DNA from: Prevotella melaninogenica
GTDB taxonomy: Bacteria > Bacteroidota > Bacteroidia > Bacteroidales > Bacteroidaceae
DNA: 64,000 nucleotides
Assembly: GCF_013267595.1 (NCBI RefSeq)
Contig: NZ_CP054011.1
Coordinates: 1,192,147-1,256,146 of the forward strand
Direction of reading: 5' to 3'
The notes under the pieces were generated by a model. That model was not told the DNA's origin and did no database searches. It saw only the letters and a program-made list of their open reading frames with translations. A program made the position numbers and the translations under genes. Below, in pieces: positions 26,800 through 35,426 of this stretch (position 1 is its first letter; every line of letters starts with the position of its first letter).

Positions 26800-26902
26800 T
26801 AACATCCATAATAATTACCCTTCAGTTTCACTGAAGACACAGGTTATTCTATAAGTTACTCCCTATCACAAAGAGCCATTTGCATAGGGAGTTTATCCTC
26901 CG

Positions 26903-26979
26903 CACCATTGGTGCTAAGCATCCGCACAATATGTGCTGGGCATTAACACCACAAGTGCTGAGCATTAACACGCAACTTA
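26903..26979. repeat. 22-bp-phased CAC-N5-GTG array, locus B
   Basis: Cores at 26903 (CACCATTGGTG), 26925 (CACAATATGTG), 26947 (CACCACAAGTG) and a decayed fourth at 26969 (CACGCAACTTA) are separated by 11-base spacers such as CTAAGCATCCG and CTGAGCATTAA. The period is exactly 22. Confidence 0.8.
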
Positions 26980-27073
26980 TAAGTTCGTATTATAGCTCTT
27001 TGTCATTGGCATACAGCGTTTTTATTAACATTGTACTATTCTACAAATTAGAGATATGAAGGAGGAGGTTAAC

Positions 27074-27197
27074 AAGACAACATTATAAAATAAAAGTTTG
27101 ATGTCATTCCTATCAGTCTATTATTGGTTATAAAGTACTGATAATAAACACAGTACCAAGAGTGTTAAATATGACAGCAAACTAAATAAAAAAAATA
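27074..27197. repeat. MITE-like element (M), copy 2
   Basis: About 95% like copy 3 at 29272-29394 in the same orientation by eye. The ends are AGTTTGATGTCATT (one mismatch) and ATGACAGCAAACT; a GTACTG/CAGTAC stem lies inside. It lies downstream of the nitroreductase gene. Confidence 0.8.
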
Positions 27198-27334
27198 ATT
27201 GGGAATTACCTTGATTATAAATACAAGCGTGATAGACAAATGTTAGGCAGACAATCCTAACCTACTAAATATCCACCACGCCAAAGATTTTGATGATTCA
27301 CCTATATCAAAAACTTACTTCATGCTTCTTGACT

Positions 27335-28363
27335 TTAATCTGCAGGAAGAATACATGCCCTATAATCGCGTCTTAGCGAATAAGGCATTTTCTTTCCATA
27401 GCCTAACCTTATAAGAATAGTCGGGTACTCGTTAGAGATTTGAAGTTGCTTTACCATTTCTTTTGTAATATCATTTTCCTCATTAGGCTGATTGAGATAA
27501 GCATTTGCAATACCCATCTGCGTTGAACGCAGTAATATCCGTTCCAAGGTTCTGCCAAGTGCAACCCACTGTTCAACTGTATTATCTTTTGTTGTGAAAA
27601 GTACAAAATGAGATGCTGAAGCTATCTTTTTCCGATCACCTTTATTCTGCGTTTTCGCGTTGATAGCCTTTGACATGATAAACTTTGCCAAGAATAGAGG
27701 AACATTTGGTGCACCAAAAGTAGCATAACTCAATCCATCTCTTGTATTATTCTGATGTTTCTTATTATAACGCATCCACTTTGTCAGCTCTGATTTAAAA
27801 GCTTCATTATTCATTTGTAAGCTATTCCCAGCATAAACCATATTAGCAATCTTTTCATAATCAACAGTTCCCCTTTTGTAAAAATAAATAGAAATAGAGG
27901 GGTCATTAGAAGTGGCTTTAAGTAGATTAATGCTATCTTTAGGAATTTCTTTTCCATCATAAACACTTCTATTTGTTTGTCTTACTGCGATTTGAGAGAA
28001 CAATGAAGAATCAAATTGCTTTTTCTTATCTTTTGTAAGTAGAACTCGAATAAAGGAGTCCTTAATAACTTTAACTTCGGTCTGATATCCCTTTTCTTGA
28101 GCAGCAATACAAAGATTCTCTGTCGCGCAGCCTAAACTAACAAATAACTCTCGATGACTTGAGTCGACGACAGGTAACTCTTTTGACAAATCAGGGTATA
28201 TATCAATTTCTGACTCTCTGATTTTAAACAACCAAGGCTGTGTGTTATGCCCAGAAGGAGCCTTGCAAGCATTCTCAATCATAAACAGATAGTCTGGATT
28301 CTGTGCCATTATATTTTCCATAAATCCCATAAAAATAACAAATACAATAATTAATTTTCTCAT
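27335..28363 (-). CDS. Secreted Acg-like nitroreductase family protein
   Basis: FMN-dependent oxidoreductase-like protein, 342 residues from ATG 28363 (MRKLIIVFVIFMGFMENIMAQ, a signal peptide). An in-frame ATG lies 21 bases upstream (28384), but the 28363 start overlaps the tetR stop by ATGA, the usual coupling. The FMN-binding signature ACKAPSGHNTQPWLF and the second-half VALGRTLERILLRSTQMGIANAYLNQP are as in the Acg subgroup, which often lacks a complete set of catalytic residues. The signal peptide is unusual for a flavoprotein and suggests periplasmic action. Its regulator is the TetR protein translated just before it. Confidence 0.85.
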   Translation of the reverse strand: MRKLIIVFVIFMGFMENIMAQNPDYLFMIENACKAPSGHNTQPWLFKIRESEIDIYPDLSKELPVVDSSHRELFVSLGCATENLCIAAQEKGYQTEVKVIKDSFIRVLLTKDKKKQFDSSLFSQIAVRQTNRSVYDGKEIPKDSINLLKATSNDPSISIYFYKRGTVDYEKIANMVYAGNSLQMNNEAFKSELTKWMRYNKKHQNNTRDGLSYATFGAPNVPLFLAKFIMSKAINAKTQNKGDRKKIASASHFVLFTTKDNTVEQWVALGRTLERILLRSTQMGIANAYLNQPNEENDITKEMVKQLQISNEYPTILIRLGYGKKMPYSLRRDYRACILPAD

Positions 28364-28953
28364 TCCTGAATACTTTTTATCCATAAGTCAACTATCATTT
28401 CGACCCCTTTCATTATCTCGTCCCAGCCCTTATCAGTTTGCAAAGAAATACCGTTATATGACAAACATTGGTCTTCAATCAAAGCTAAATAGCTGATAGC
28501 AGCCGAGAGTATACTGGCTAAAGAGGCAACCTCTGTATTAGGACAACCTGTTAATGTACTTACCAGTTTGATTAGACTGCATCCATTTTCTTCACGTTTA
28601 TCTCTAAGCTGCTCAATGCTTGTGTTGTTACAGGACAGTTCCCACCTACACAAACGTCGTAGAGTTACATCGTTTCGTAATTGCTCGATCTGCTTACGGA
28701 ACATATTCTTTATACTGTCTCCTACAGATTGAGGATTGATAATAACAGTACCTGTATTAGCCCAATAATCCTTCTGCATTATAAACTGTGCAATTAACTC
28801 TTCAAGTCCACCAAAATACCTATATATAAGCATCTTCGAAACATTAGCTTTTGAAGCTATTGTATTGATACCAAGCTTCTCGAATCCTTCGCTTTCTACG
28901 ATACTTGCGACAGCTTCGAGTATTCTACTTTCTGTTTGTTCTCGATTCTTCAT
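28360..28953 (-). CDS. TetR/AcrR-family transcriptional regulator
   Basis: 197 residues. The N-terminal helix-turn-helix ILEAVASIVESEGFEKLGINTIASKANVSKMLIYRYFGG is typical of TetR; the C-terminal ligand domain is helical and family-specific. It leads the two-gene operon with the nitroreductase, whose start overlaps its stop. Two near-identical palindromes just upstream, around its own -7 box, suggest autorepression released by an unknown small molecule, perhaps the oxidoreductase's substrate. Confidence 0.93.
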   Translation of the reverse strand: MKNREQTESRILEAVASIVESEGFEKLGINTIASKANVSKMLIYRYFGGLEELIAQFIMQKDYWANTGTVIINPQSVGDSIKNMFRKQIEQLRNDVTLRRLCRWELSCNNTSIEQLRDKREENGCSLIKLVSTLTGCPNTEVASLASILSAAISYLALIEDQCLSYNGISLQTDKGWDEIMKGVEMIVDLWIKSIQE

Positions 28954-28969
28954 TCTATTATTTGTTTAT

Positions 28970-28985
28970 GTTACCAATTGGTAAC
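28970..28985. promoter_or_regulatory. Proximal operator of the tetR operon
   Basis: GTTACCAATTGGTAAC is a perfect 16-bp palindrome 17 bases upstream of the tetR ATG, just downstream of the -7 box. It shares GTTACC-N4-GGTAAC with the second site. Confidence 0.8.
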
Positions 28986-28987
28986 CG

Positions 28988-28995
28988 CAAAGGTA
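28988..28995 (-). promoter_or_regulatory. -7 promoter box of the tetR operon (TACCTTTG)
   Basis: TACCTTTG read on the minus strand, lying in the 11 bases between the two palindromes. No clear -33 element was found. Confidence 0.7.
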
Positions 28996-28996
28996 A

Positions 28997-29012
28997 GTTA
29001 CCCAACGGTAAC
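28997..29012. promoter_or_regulatory. Distal operator of the tetR operon
   Basis: GTTACCCAACGGTAAC has the same half-sites as the proximal site; the centres are 27 bases apart. Confidence 0.8.
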
Positions 29013-29271
29013 ATCGTAATAATCTTCAAGTTATCATTACTTTTTTCGTGTTATTTAACAATAAGGTTGATAAAATAACAATTTTATAGACAACACTATT
29101 ATCAATTTAGGTGGTAAAACAAAGTTGTGAGTTTACAAAACAGGATCTTGAATTCAAATCAGTTCTTAACTACTAAAATAGCAAACTTATAAAACATAAC
29201 GATAACTCTCACTCATAGGTATTCAGGGGTTCATTAACATAGCATGATTATAAATGAAGCTAGATTTTAAA
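29013..29271. other. Gene-free AT-rich stretch upstream of the tetR operon
   Basis: I see no gene, stem or recurring repeat between the distal operator and M copy 3. Confidence 0.5.
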
Positions 29272-29394
29272 AAGACAACATTATAAAATAAAAGTTTGCT
29301 GTCATTTCTATCACTCTATTATTAGATATAAAGTACTGATAATAAACACAGTACCAAGAGTGTTAAAAATGACAGCAAACTAAATAAAAAAAAC
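29272..29394. repeat. MITE-like element (M), copy 3
   Basis: AGTTTGCTGTCATTT (29293-29307) and AAATGACAGCAAACT (29367-29381) are perfect 15-bp inverted ends; the homology with copy 2 extends ~20 bases outside them on the left. Copies 2 and 3 are direct repeats on either side of the tetR-nitroreductase operon. Confidence 0.85.
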
Positions 29395-29436
29395 TCTAAC
29401 TTATGGAGCTATTTTCTACGCCAATTTCATAAAACA

Positions 29437-30321
29437 TTACTTATCTGCTGCAGCCTTCTCAGCCTTAAGGCGTTTATGTTCCTCCAGCATCTTTGCAGCA
29501 CGCTCATGGGCGATACGAGCAGGCTCGCTTGTAGCCTCATCTTCAGGACGGATACGCATAGTGTTGGCAAGATTGACAAGATCTTTCACTGCTTCTCCAC
29601 CTGCAATAAGTCCAGCCGCAGCTGGTACCCACGCATTAGAACTTGGAATAGTATGCCGGTCAGTACACTTACGCATATCCTTATCGGGACAGATACAGTG
29701 AAAACGACAAGAGATCTCTGGTTGTTCGATACTTTCAAGCGGTTCTTCAGGACTGTATACTACTTTAAGATGCTTAATCTTTGTTTTACGGAGTTTCTTA
29801 CGAATCACCTTTGCCAATGGATCGTTGATAGTCTTGAAGATGTCAGTCACACGGAACTGTGTGGCATCAAGTTTATAAGCAGCACCCATACAAGAAAGCA
29901 ATGGGATATTTATTTCATGACAACGATAGATAAGATCAAGCTTAGCTGTTACAGTATCAATACAATCAATGACATAATCATAATGAGAGAAATCGAACTG
30001 ATCGGCGTTATCAGGCAAATAGAATGTCTGGTATTTCCGCACGATACATCGTGGATTGATTGAGTGAATGCGCTCTTCAGCGACATCTACTTTATGCTTT
30101 CCCACTGTTCGAGTGGTAGCAAGGAGTTGTCGATTGACATTCGTTAGACAAACACGGTCGTCATCAATAACATCAATAGCTCCCACGCCACTACGTGCCA
30201 ATACTTCTACTGCATATCCACCAACACCTCCTACACCGAAGACAGCGACACGACTACCATTAAGTGTATCGATAGCGGGCTTGCCAAGAAGAAGTTGGGT
30301 TCTTGAAAATTGATTCTGCAT
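29437..30321 (-). CDS. tcdA: tRNA threonylcarbamoyladenosine dehydratase (TcdA/CsdL-like)
   Basis: ThiF/E1-like ATP-dependent enzyme that cyclises t6A37 in tRNA to ct6A. 294 residues; starts FSRTQLLLGKPAIDTLNGSRVAVFGVGGVGGYAVE with the ATP-binding glycine motif, then DDDRVCLTNVNRQ, the DCIDTVTAKLDLI helix, and PSSNAWVPAAAGLIAGGEAV near the end. This pattern matches TcdA rather than MoeB or ThiF. The lysine/alanine-rich tail is unimportant. It has its own promoter. Confidence 0.93.
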   Translation of the reverse strand: MQNQFSRTQLLLGKPAIDTLNGSRVAVFGVGGVGGYAVEVLARSGVGAIDVIDDDRVCLTNVNRQLLATTRTVGKHKVDVAEERIHSINPRCIVRKYQTFYLPDNADQFDFSHYDYVIDCIDTVTAKLDLIYRCHEINIPLLSCMGAAYKLDATQFRVTDIFKTINDPLAKVIRKKLRKTKIKHLKVVYSPEEPLESIEQPEISCRFHCICPDKDMRKCTDRHTIPSSNAWVPAAAGLIAGGEAVKDLVNLANTMRIRPEDEATSEPARIAHERAAKMLEEHKRLKAEKAAADK

Positions 30322-30349
30322 CGTATTTTATTATACTTTATTTATACTG

Positions 30350-30357
30350 CAAAGATA
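30350..30357 (-). promoter_or_regulatory. -7 promoter box of tcdA (TATCTTTG)
   Basis: TATCTTTGCAG on the minus strand, 29 bases upstream of the ATG. Confidence 0.65.
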
Positions 30358-30387
30358 CAATAAAAAAATGATTTAAGAGAGAGAACC

Positions 30388-31248
30388 TTATTTTACTAAG
30401 CGTATTGACAGGGGGTCAACCGTAATCAAATGACGTTTATAGAGGTCGCCAACAGCGCGTTTATACACCTTTTTCGACACCTGAAAACGACGTTTAATAT
30501 CCTCTGCTTCACTCTTATCACCAAGATCACATACTCCACCATTATCTTTCAGATATTGAAGCAGGACCTCTGCAAAGCCTTCCGCATGCTGTTGTCCTGT
30601 TGGTTGAAGTGTACAATCAATCTTACCATCACGACGAACCGTTGAGATATAACCCTTTAAGCGGTCACCAGTATGAACATATTGGAACACCTGATCCTCA
30701 TAGATAAGACCCGGATACTGATTATCAACAATAACTTTGAAGCCAAGGTCCGTCTTCTGCCATATTAACAAGTCAACTTCCTGTCCATGCTTATAACCTC
30801 GTGGCTGTTCGTCAAGATAATGCTCTACCTTTGCAGAGGCAACAAGGCGATAGCTCTCTTCATCAAGATGAATATAAACGATATAGCTATTGCCAATAGT
30901 CATACGCTTCTTCTGTTCACGGAAAGGACAGAAGAGGTCTTTCATCACACCCCAAGAGAGGAATGCACCATACTCATTTACCCATGAACACTCCAAGTAA
31001 GCGAAGTCGCCTACCTGCGCCAAAGGTTCCTCAGTAGTAGCAATCGGGCGTTCATCCTGGTCGAGATAAACGAATACTTCCAGTTCATCCCCAATCTCTG
31101 TTCCCTCTGGCACATACTTCTGAGGCATGAGTATCTCACCAGCCGGTCCACCATCAAGGTAGATTCCGAATGGATCACCATTGCCTTCACGTAAGGCAAC
31201 CTTCTGTACTGTGAGCGTATTGTATGCTCCAAGTTTTATTTTAGACAT
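30388..31248 (-). CDS. CvfB-like S1-domain RNA-binding protein
   Basis: 286 residues from ATG 31248 (MSKIKLGAYNTLTVQK); the ORF extends 15 codons further upstream into the inverted repeat at 31271, but that part looks non-coding. Two or three S1/OB-fold modules (GEILMPQKYVPEGTEIGDELEVFVY, YLECSWVNEYGAFLSWG) and a C-terminal winged helix with EDIKRRFQVSKKVYKRAVGDLYKR are as in CvfB/YitL. Members bind RNA and affect gene expression; the precise role is unknown. Confidence 0.9.
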   Translation of the reverse strand: MSKIKLGAYNTLTVQKVALREGNGDPFGIYLDGGPAGEILMPQKYVPEGTEIGDELEVFVYLDQDERPIATTEEPLAQVGDFAYLECSWVNEYGAFLSWGVMKDLFCPFREQKKRMTIGNSYIVYIHLDEESYRLVASAKVEHYLDEQPRGYKHGQEVDLLIWQKTDLGFKVIVDNQYPGLIYEDQVFQYVHTGDRLKGYISTVRRDGKIDCTLQPTGQQHAEGFAEVLLQYLKDNGGVCDLGDKSEAEDIKRRFQVSKKVYKRAVGDLYKRHLITVDPLSIRLVK

Positions 31249-31270
31249 ATTCCTATTTTTAAGTTGTCTG

Positions 31271-31312
31271 AAGCCAGAATGACATAAAGACATATTCTTT
31301 CAATGACATATT
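31271..31312. repeat. Left arm of a ~42-bp inverted repeat around the GxxExxY gene
   Basis: AAGCCAGAATGACATAAAGA and the next 22 bases are the reverse complement of 31779-31819 with about three differences. The homology may extend a few bases outward (TTGTCTGAAGCC against TTGTTGAAAGCC). Confidence 0.8.
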
Positions 31313-31317
31313 TTCTT

Positions 31318-31335
31318 ATCGAGCTTTCGCTCGAT
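31318..31335 (-). terminator. Small terminator after the GxxExxY gene
   Basis: ATCGAGC (31318-31324) and GCTCGAT (31329-31335) around a 4-base loop, followed on the minus strand by AAGAAAA rather than T-run. Only the stem is convincing. Confidence 0.5.
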
Positions 31336-31342
31336 TTACCTT

Positions 31343-31726
31343 TTAGTTATGAGGGTTATAAACCCTATACTTACGTTTAATCTCCAGCCGTTCAGTCGAG
31401 CCAAAATTTATAAGCAGCCCATTATCTATTCCAGACACAGAGAGATAGTTTACAAGCTGAATTGCGTGTGCTGGTAATAACTGAGCAACAGCTTTTAGTT
31501 CTATGATAACACATTTATCCACGACAATATCTACACGAAAAACACCTATCACATGACCTTTATACGTCACAGGCATCTCAACCTCTTCCTCTACTATCAA
31601 TCCGGCTTCTCTAAGTTCTATCAGCAGTGCTTTTTTATAAACACTCTCTAAATACCCAGCAACAAAATGGCTCCGCACCTCATAGGCTTTATTGATTATC
31701 AGCTTTATAACTTCTTCTATATTCAT
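31343..31726 (-). CDS. GxxExxY family protein
   Basis: 127 residues carrying the name-giving motif GYLESVYKKAL (G-x-x-E-x-x-Y, about residues 24-30), then VDIVVDKCVIIELKAV, which resembles the D...ExK core of PD-(D/E)XK nucleases, and a final LLINFGSTERLEIKRKYR. The family is widespread, often sits in mobile DNA and has no settled function. Here it lies between the arms of a 42-bp inverted repeat, which suggests a small mobile cassette. Confidence 0.92.
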   Translation of the reverse strand: MNIEEVIKLIINKAYEVRSHFVAGYLESVYKKALLIELREAGLIVEEEVEMPVTYKGHVIGVFRVDIVVDKCVIIELKAVAQLLPAHAIQLVNYLSVSGIDNGLLINFGSTERLEIKRKYRVYNPHN

Positions 31727-31778
31727 CAGGCTATTAGTAATTATTAAGTTAATCGTCTACAAACATACTCTATAAAGA

Positions 31779-31819
31779 ATATGTCATTAAAAAATATGTC
31801 TTTATGTCATTCTGGCTTT
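31779..31819. repeat. Right arm of the inverted repeat around the GxxExxY gene
   Basis: Reverse complement of 31271-31312. It ends 10 bases before the lolD stop, so the lolD 3' end is at the cassette border. Confidence 0.8.
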
Positions 31820-31828
31820 CAACAAACA

Positions 31829-32503
31829 TCATTTTGTCTCTTGACAAACGTCATTCTGTATCAAGCCATCTTTAAGATGTATCGTTCTATCTGTTATATG
31901 TGCAAGCCCCTCATCGTGTGTAACGATAACGAAAGTCTGACCGAACTTATCACGGAGATCGAAGAAGAGTTGGTGCAGTTCCTGCTTGTTCTTACTATCC
32001 AAACTACCCGAAGGCTCATCAGCAAGGATGACAGCAGGGTTGTTCACCAACGCACGAGCTACAGCTACACGCTGCTTCTCACCACCAGAAAGTTCATTAG
32101 GCTTATGATTAGCACGATCGCTCAAGCCCATAAATTCCAATAATTCTTCGGCACGTTGGCGTGCTTCTTTTGTCTTTCTGCCAGCAATATAAGCCGGAAT
32201 CATAATGTTCTCAAGAGCTGTAAACTCAGGAAGAAGCTGATGGAACTGGAAGACAAAGCCCAAGTGCTGGTTGCGGAAATCACTCAACTTACCAGCTGAC
32301 AGGCTACCCACGTCAATACCATCCACAACAACAGAGCCACTATCGGGCTTGTCCAGCGTTCCAAGTATCTGTAACAAGGTGGTTTTACCAGCTCCAGATG
32401 GACCAACAATACTGACAACCTCTCCCTTTTCAATACGAAGGTCAATACCCTTCAACACTTGAAGCGAGCCAAAGCTTTTAGTTATGTTCTTAATATCTAT
32501 CAT
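31829..32503 (-). CDS. LolD-like ABC transporter ATP-binding protein
   Basis: 224 residues of the MacB/LolD class. Walker [10 protein letters not shown] (about 34-42), Q-loop [16 protein letters not shown], signature [16 protein letters not shown], Walker [13 protein letters not shown] and the H-loop VTHDEG are all complete. LolD powers release of lipoproteins from the inner membrane to LolA, but related ATPases serve FtsE-like or MacB exporters; no permease gene lies nearby, so the assignment is by similarity only. The upstream antiporter gene is separated by a 66-base gap holding a TTATTAG hairpin. Confidence 0.9.
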   Translation of the reverse strand: MIDIKNITKSFGSLQVLKGIDLRIEKGEVVSIVGPSGAGKTTLLQILGTLDKPDSGSVVVDGIDVGSLSAGKLSDFRNQHLGFVFQFHQLLPEFTALENIMIPAYIAGRKTKEARQRAEELLEFMGLSDRANHKPNELSGGEKQRVAVARALVNNPAVILADEPSGSLDSKNKQELHQLFFDLRDKFGQTFVIVTHDEGLAHITDRTIHLKDGLIQNDVCQETK

Positions 32504-32520
32504 ATTCTATTCTTTTATTG

Positions 32521-32567
32521 GGGCTATTAGGCTTATTAGCCATCTTAGCCTAATTGGCCTAATAACC
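32521..32567. repeat. TTATTAG hairpin family, copy 1
   Basis: GGGCTATTAGGC and TTATTAGCC on the left are mirrored by GGCCTAATAACC on the right. It is more degenerate than the other three copies (37460, 39464, 55495). Confidence 0.55.
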
Positions 32568-32569
32568 TC

Positions 32570-34687
32570 TTACACCTTATTATGAATCCACTCTCTTACA
32601 GCCTCATAAGCACTGCGTTCCTCCGTATGCTGTGGCTGAGCAAAGGTCATATCATCCATCTCACTACCATACTGATCTGGGAAGATAATCATGATTGTCT
32701 TACCTTTAATAAATTTATTCAGTTCTTCAGGAAGTCTTTCCATTGCCGTCTTATAAGATATCGTACCCTTACGTGCTGTCACTATGACAAAGAGGTGGTC
32801 CTCTCGAACCTGCGAACCAAGCGTTGGCAATTCCTTCCAATGCGCCATCTCTTCATATTCAGCCCTAACACTTGGGAAGCGATTGCGAATAAATTCATTG
32901 ACAAGTTGCAACGTTTCGTTACGTCCATGGAATGCTATACGACACTCCAAGTTGCCTGCCATACGTGCCAATCGTTCCAACCAACGATAAAAACCAGGTT
33001 CAAACTCAGCCCGAGAAGGGATTGCCACCTGTATTCTGCGAATTGTATTCAGTGGTTGTAAGATACGTGTCACAATAATCTGACGACTTAAACCATTGTA
33101 TAGACTTCGCGTAAATTCTCCCCAAAAACTACGATTAATCTCCTTATGGAAGTGTAATCCCATCAAAATTTCTGATGCCTGAAACTCCTTAAAAGCATGC
33201 TTAATACCATTGGCAATATTTGCTGCAACACGTACCTGCGTCACCATCGGTACATCTGATGCACTCGCTAAATGGCAAAGATGGTCCAACAAACGCTGTC
33301 CCTCCGCCTGATTATGGCGCATATTCACGTCATCATAAACCACATTCAACGCCACCAACTCTCGTTTCAAACGTGGGTTGCGCATCAGTGTAGCCATGGT
33401 TACAAGGTTATCAGAATACTCTGGATACTTCACTGGAATCAGAATCTTCTCATCATCGAGATTCTTCATCATGTCATGTCCCTCTTTCTCCTGCAGACGA
33501 AGCCGTTGTGCTGCCCGCTCTGTGATGACAGTTGAGATGATACAGGTGAAGAGAATCATTATCACAATTCCGTTCAAAACCTCGTCACCAAAGAGGTATT
33601 CACCCGGTGCTACCTGCAACCTACGTCCTACCATCACCATCGCAATAGCTCCAGCAGCATGGGCACTGGTCAAACCAAACATCATGTGACCAGCCAACCA
33701 AGACATACGGAAGATACGAGCTGCCAAATAAGCTGCTACAGCCTTACCCAAAGTACCGAAGAAGACGATACAGAATACAACCCAAAGTATCTTACTTCCT
33801 GCAAAAAGCAAGCGTACATTAATCAGCATTCCTACTCCGATAAGGAAGTAAGGAATAAAGAGTGCATTTCCAGTAAACTCTATACGGTTCATCAATGGAG
33901 ACACCTTTGGCACAAATCGGTTCAATATCAAACCTGACATGAACGCTCCAAAGATTCCTTCTAAACCCACAGCATCTGACAATGCTGCCGAGAGAAACAC
34001 CACTGCAAGGATGAAGATAAACTGCATCACAGCGTCTGAATATCGACGAAGGAACCAACGTGTCACACGTGGTATCACCATAATCAAGCCCACACAATAA
34101 GCCACAAACTTCAGAATGAATAGTAGCCAAAAGAGTATACCGCCATTGCCATAAAACGAATTGACGATGGAAGCCATGACTATCAAAGCCATAAAGAGAG
34201 CCATCATAGATGAACCCACACTCAGCGTCGAGCTCGTATGTCGTGTCAATCCGTATCGTCCCACTATCGGATAGGCTATCAACGTGTTAGAAGCCATGAT
34301 TGCCGCAAGTAGAAGCGATGCCAAAGGAAGATAGCCCAAAAGACTGACACCCATCAAATAGGTCATTGCAAAGGGGACAAGGAAGGTCAACATACCGAAG
34401 ACCATCACCCTATTACGGTTTTTCTTCAGTCCCTCCATATCCATTTCCAGACCTGCAAGGAACATGATATAGTACAGTCCTACACGTCCAAAAAGTTCAA
34501 ACGAGGCATCACGCCCAAGAATATTCAGTCCATATTTTCCAACAAGGACACCTGCCAACACCATACCAATGATATGTGGAATGCGCAGTCGTCCCATGAT
34601 GATAGGCGAAAGCAATATCATCAGCAAAACAACAAAGAAAATCAATGTCGGGTCGGTTATCGGGAAATATTGAGATAAATTCAGCAT
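32570..34687 (-). CDS. Kef/CPA2-type cation:proton antiporter with C-terminal USP-like region
   Basis: 705 residues. Residues 1-400 form a twelve-segment CPA2 exchanger: PHIIGMVLAGVLVGKYGL at the start, FLAGLEMD, the GLEGIFGAFMSGLILNRFVP core with its conserved glycines, and GLTSAHAAGAIAMVMVGRRL. Residues ~410-705 are soluble and look like two universal-stress-like or regulatory halves (ILIPVKYPEYSDNLVTMA; RIQVAIPSRAEFEPGFYRWLERLARM). It probably exchanges Na+ or K+ for H+; the ion cannot be told. Confidence 0.9.
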   Translation of the reverse strand: MLNLSQYFPITDPTLIFFVVLLMILLSPIIMGRLRIPHIIGMVLAGVLVGKYGLNILGRDASFELFGRVGLYYIMFLAGLEMDMEGLKKNRNRVMVFGMLTFLVPFAMTYLMGVSLLGYLPLASLLLAAIMASNTLIAYPIVGRYGLTRHTSSTLSVGSSMMALFMALIVMASIVNSFYGNGGILFWLLFILKFVAYCVGLIMVIPRVTRWFLRRYSDAVMQFIFILAVVFLSAALSDAVGLEGIFGAFMSGLILNRFVPKVSPLMNRIEFTGNALFIPYFLIGVGMLINVRLLFAGSKILWVVFCIVFFGTLGKAVAAYLAARIFRMSWLAGHMMFGLTSAHAAGAIAMVMVGRRLQVAPGEYLFGDEVLNGIVIMILFTCIISTVITERAAQRLRLQEKEGHDMMKNLDDEKILIPVKYPEYSDNLVTMATLMRNPRLKRELVALNVVYDDVNMRHNQAEGQRLLDHLCHLASASDVPMVTQVRVAANIANGIKHAFKEFQASEILMGLHFHKEINRSFWGEFTRSLYNGLSRQIIVTRILQPLNTIRRIQVAIPSRAEFEPGFYRWLERLARMAGNLECRIAFHGRNETLQLVNEFIRNRFPSVRAEYEEMAHWKELPTLGSQVREDHLFVIVTARKGTISYKTAMERLPEELNKFIKGKTIMIIFPDQYGSEMDDMTFAQPQHTEERSAYEAVREWIHNKV

Positions 34688-34711
34688 GCGTATCTATAAA
34701 ATTACTGTCTG

Positions 34712-34719
34712 CAAAGTTA
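34712..34719 (-). promoter_or_regulatory. -7 promoter box of the antiporter (TAACTTTG)
   Basis: TAACTTTGCAG on the minus strand, 25 bases upstream of the ATG. Confidence 0.6.
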
Positions 34720-34762
34720 CGAAAAAACTTTGGCAACCACCTAATAATACCTCTCTAATAAG

Positions 34763-35175
34763 AGTTCTTTCGTTGAAGCTATAGGAAAAGCGTCCACTCA
34801 TTTAGTGAAAGAACCGAGGTTACTCATTTAACAAGAACATAGCTAAGACTCTCAACTTCCTTCTATATTATCGTCCTCCGACACAGAAAACCTTTTCATC
34901 TAAATCCGTCAAAAACACAGAAAAGACTCTGAAAAATCATTACATTAACTCGATTAAACTTCCTTCAAAATCAAGTAAAAAGCCACATAGAAAGCGACTT
35001 TACAACCAACAGAGAATCAAATAGTTATAAAGCAGCAAAGTAAAAGGTGCTTAATTGGACTTCAAAAGGGCGTTAGTAAGGGTCTTAAAGGGCACCTCTT
35101 GCAAGTCAATTAGGCGTCTTTAAGAAGCCAAAAGAGCATGTATTGGTTTTAAGTCACGCGAAAATAGTTTACAAA
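34763..35175. repeat. ~412-bp dispersed element, copy 2
   Basis: Direct copy of 18845-19257. The best-conserved part is 35040-35175 with the nested stems AAAGGTGC/GGGCACCT and GACTT/AAGTC. It fills most of the 739-base gap between the antiporter and asd. Confidence 0.75.
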
Positions 35176-35355
35176 CACCAAAGATGTGAAAACAAGTGGT
35201 ATTGTCTTTAAAAAGTGTATAAACCTTTATTCTATTCCTATCTATGCCTTTAATGGAAGAATCCTAATAAACCTATATAATCCTCACAAAATGACAGAAA
35301 ACAACGATACACAACAGATTATATCTATCGAAACAGAAAAAAGACTAACATACCG

Positions 35356-35386
35356 TTGTTTGTCTTAGGGAAAAATAGTATATTTG
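35356..35386 (+). promoter_or_regulatory. asd promoter (TTG-N20-TATATTTG)
   Basis: TTG at 35356-35358 and TATATTTG at 35379-35386, 40 bases before the ATG. Confidence 0.75.
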
Positions 35387-35426
35387 CAACAACGAATAGG
35401 TTCGTAAACAATTAAAGATAAAAGAT

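Noticed and set aside
26903..26979. CRISPR array
   Set aside because: The period is 22 bases, the 'repeats' vary at their centre, the 'spacers' resemble each other, and there are no cas genes.
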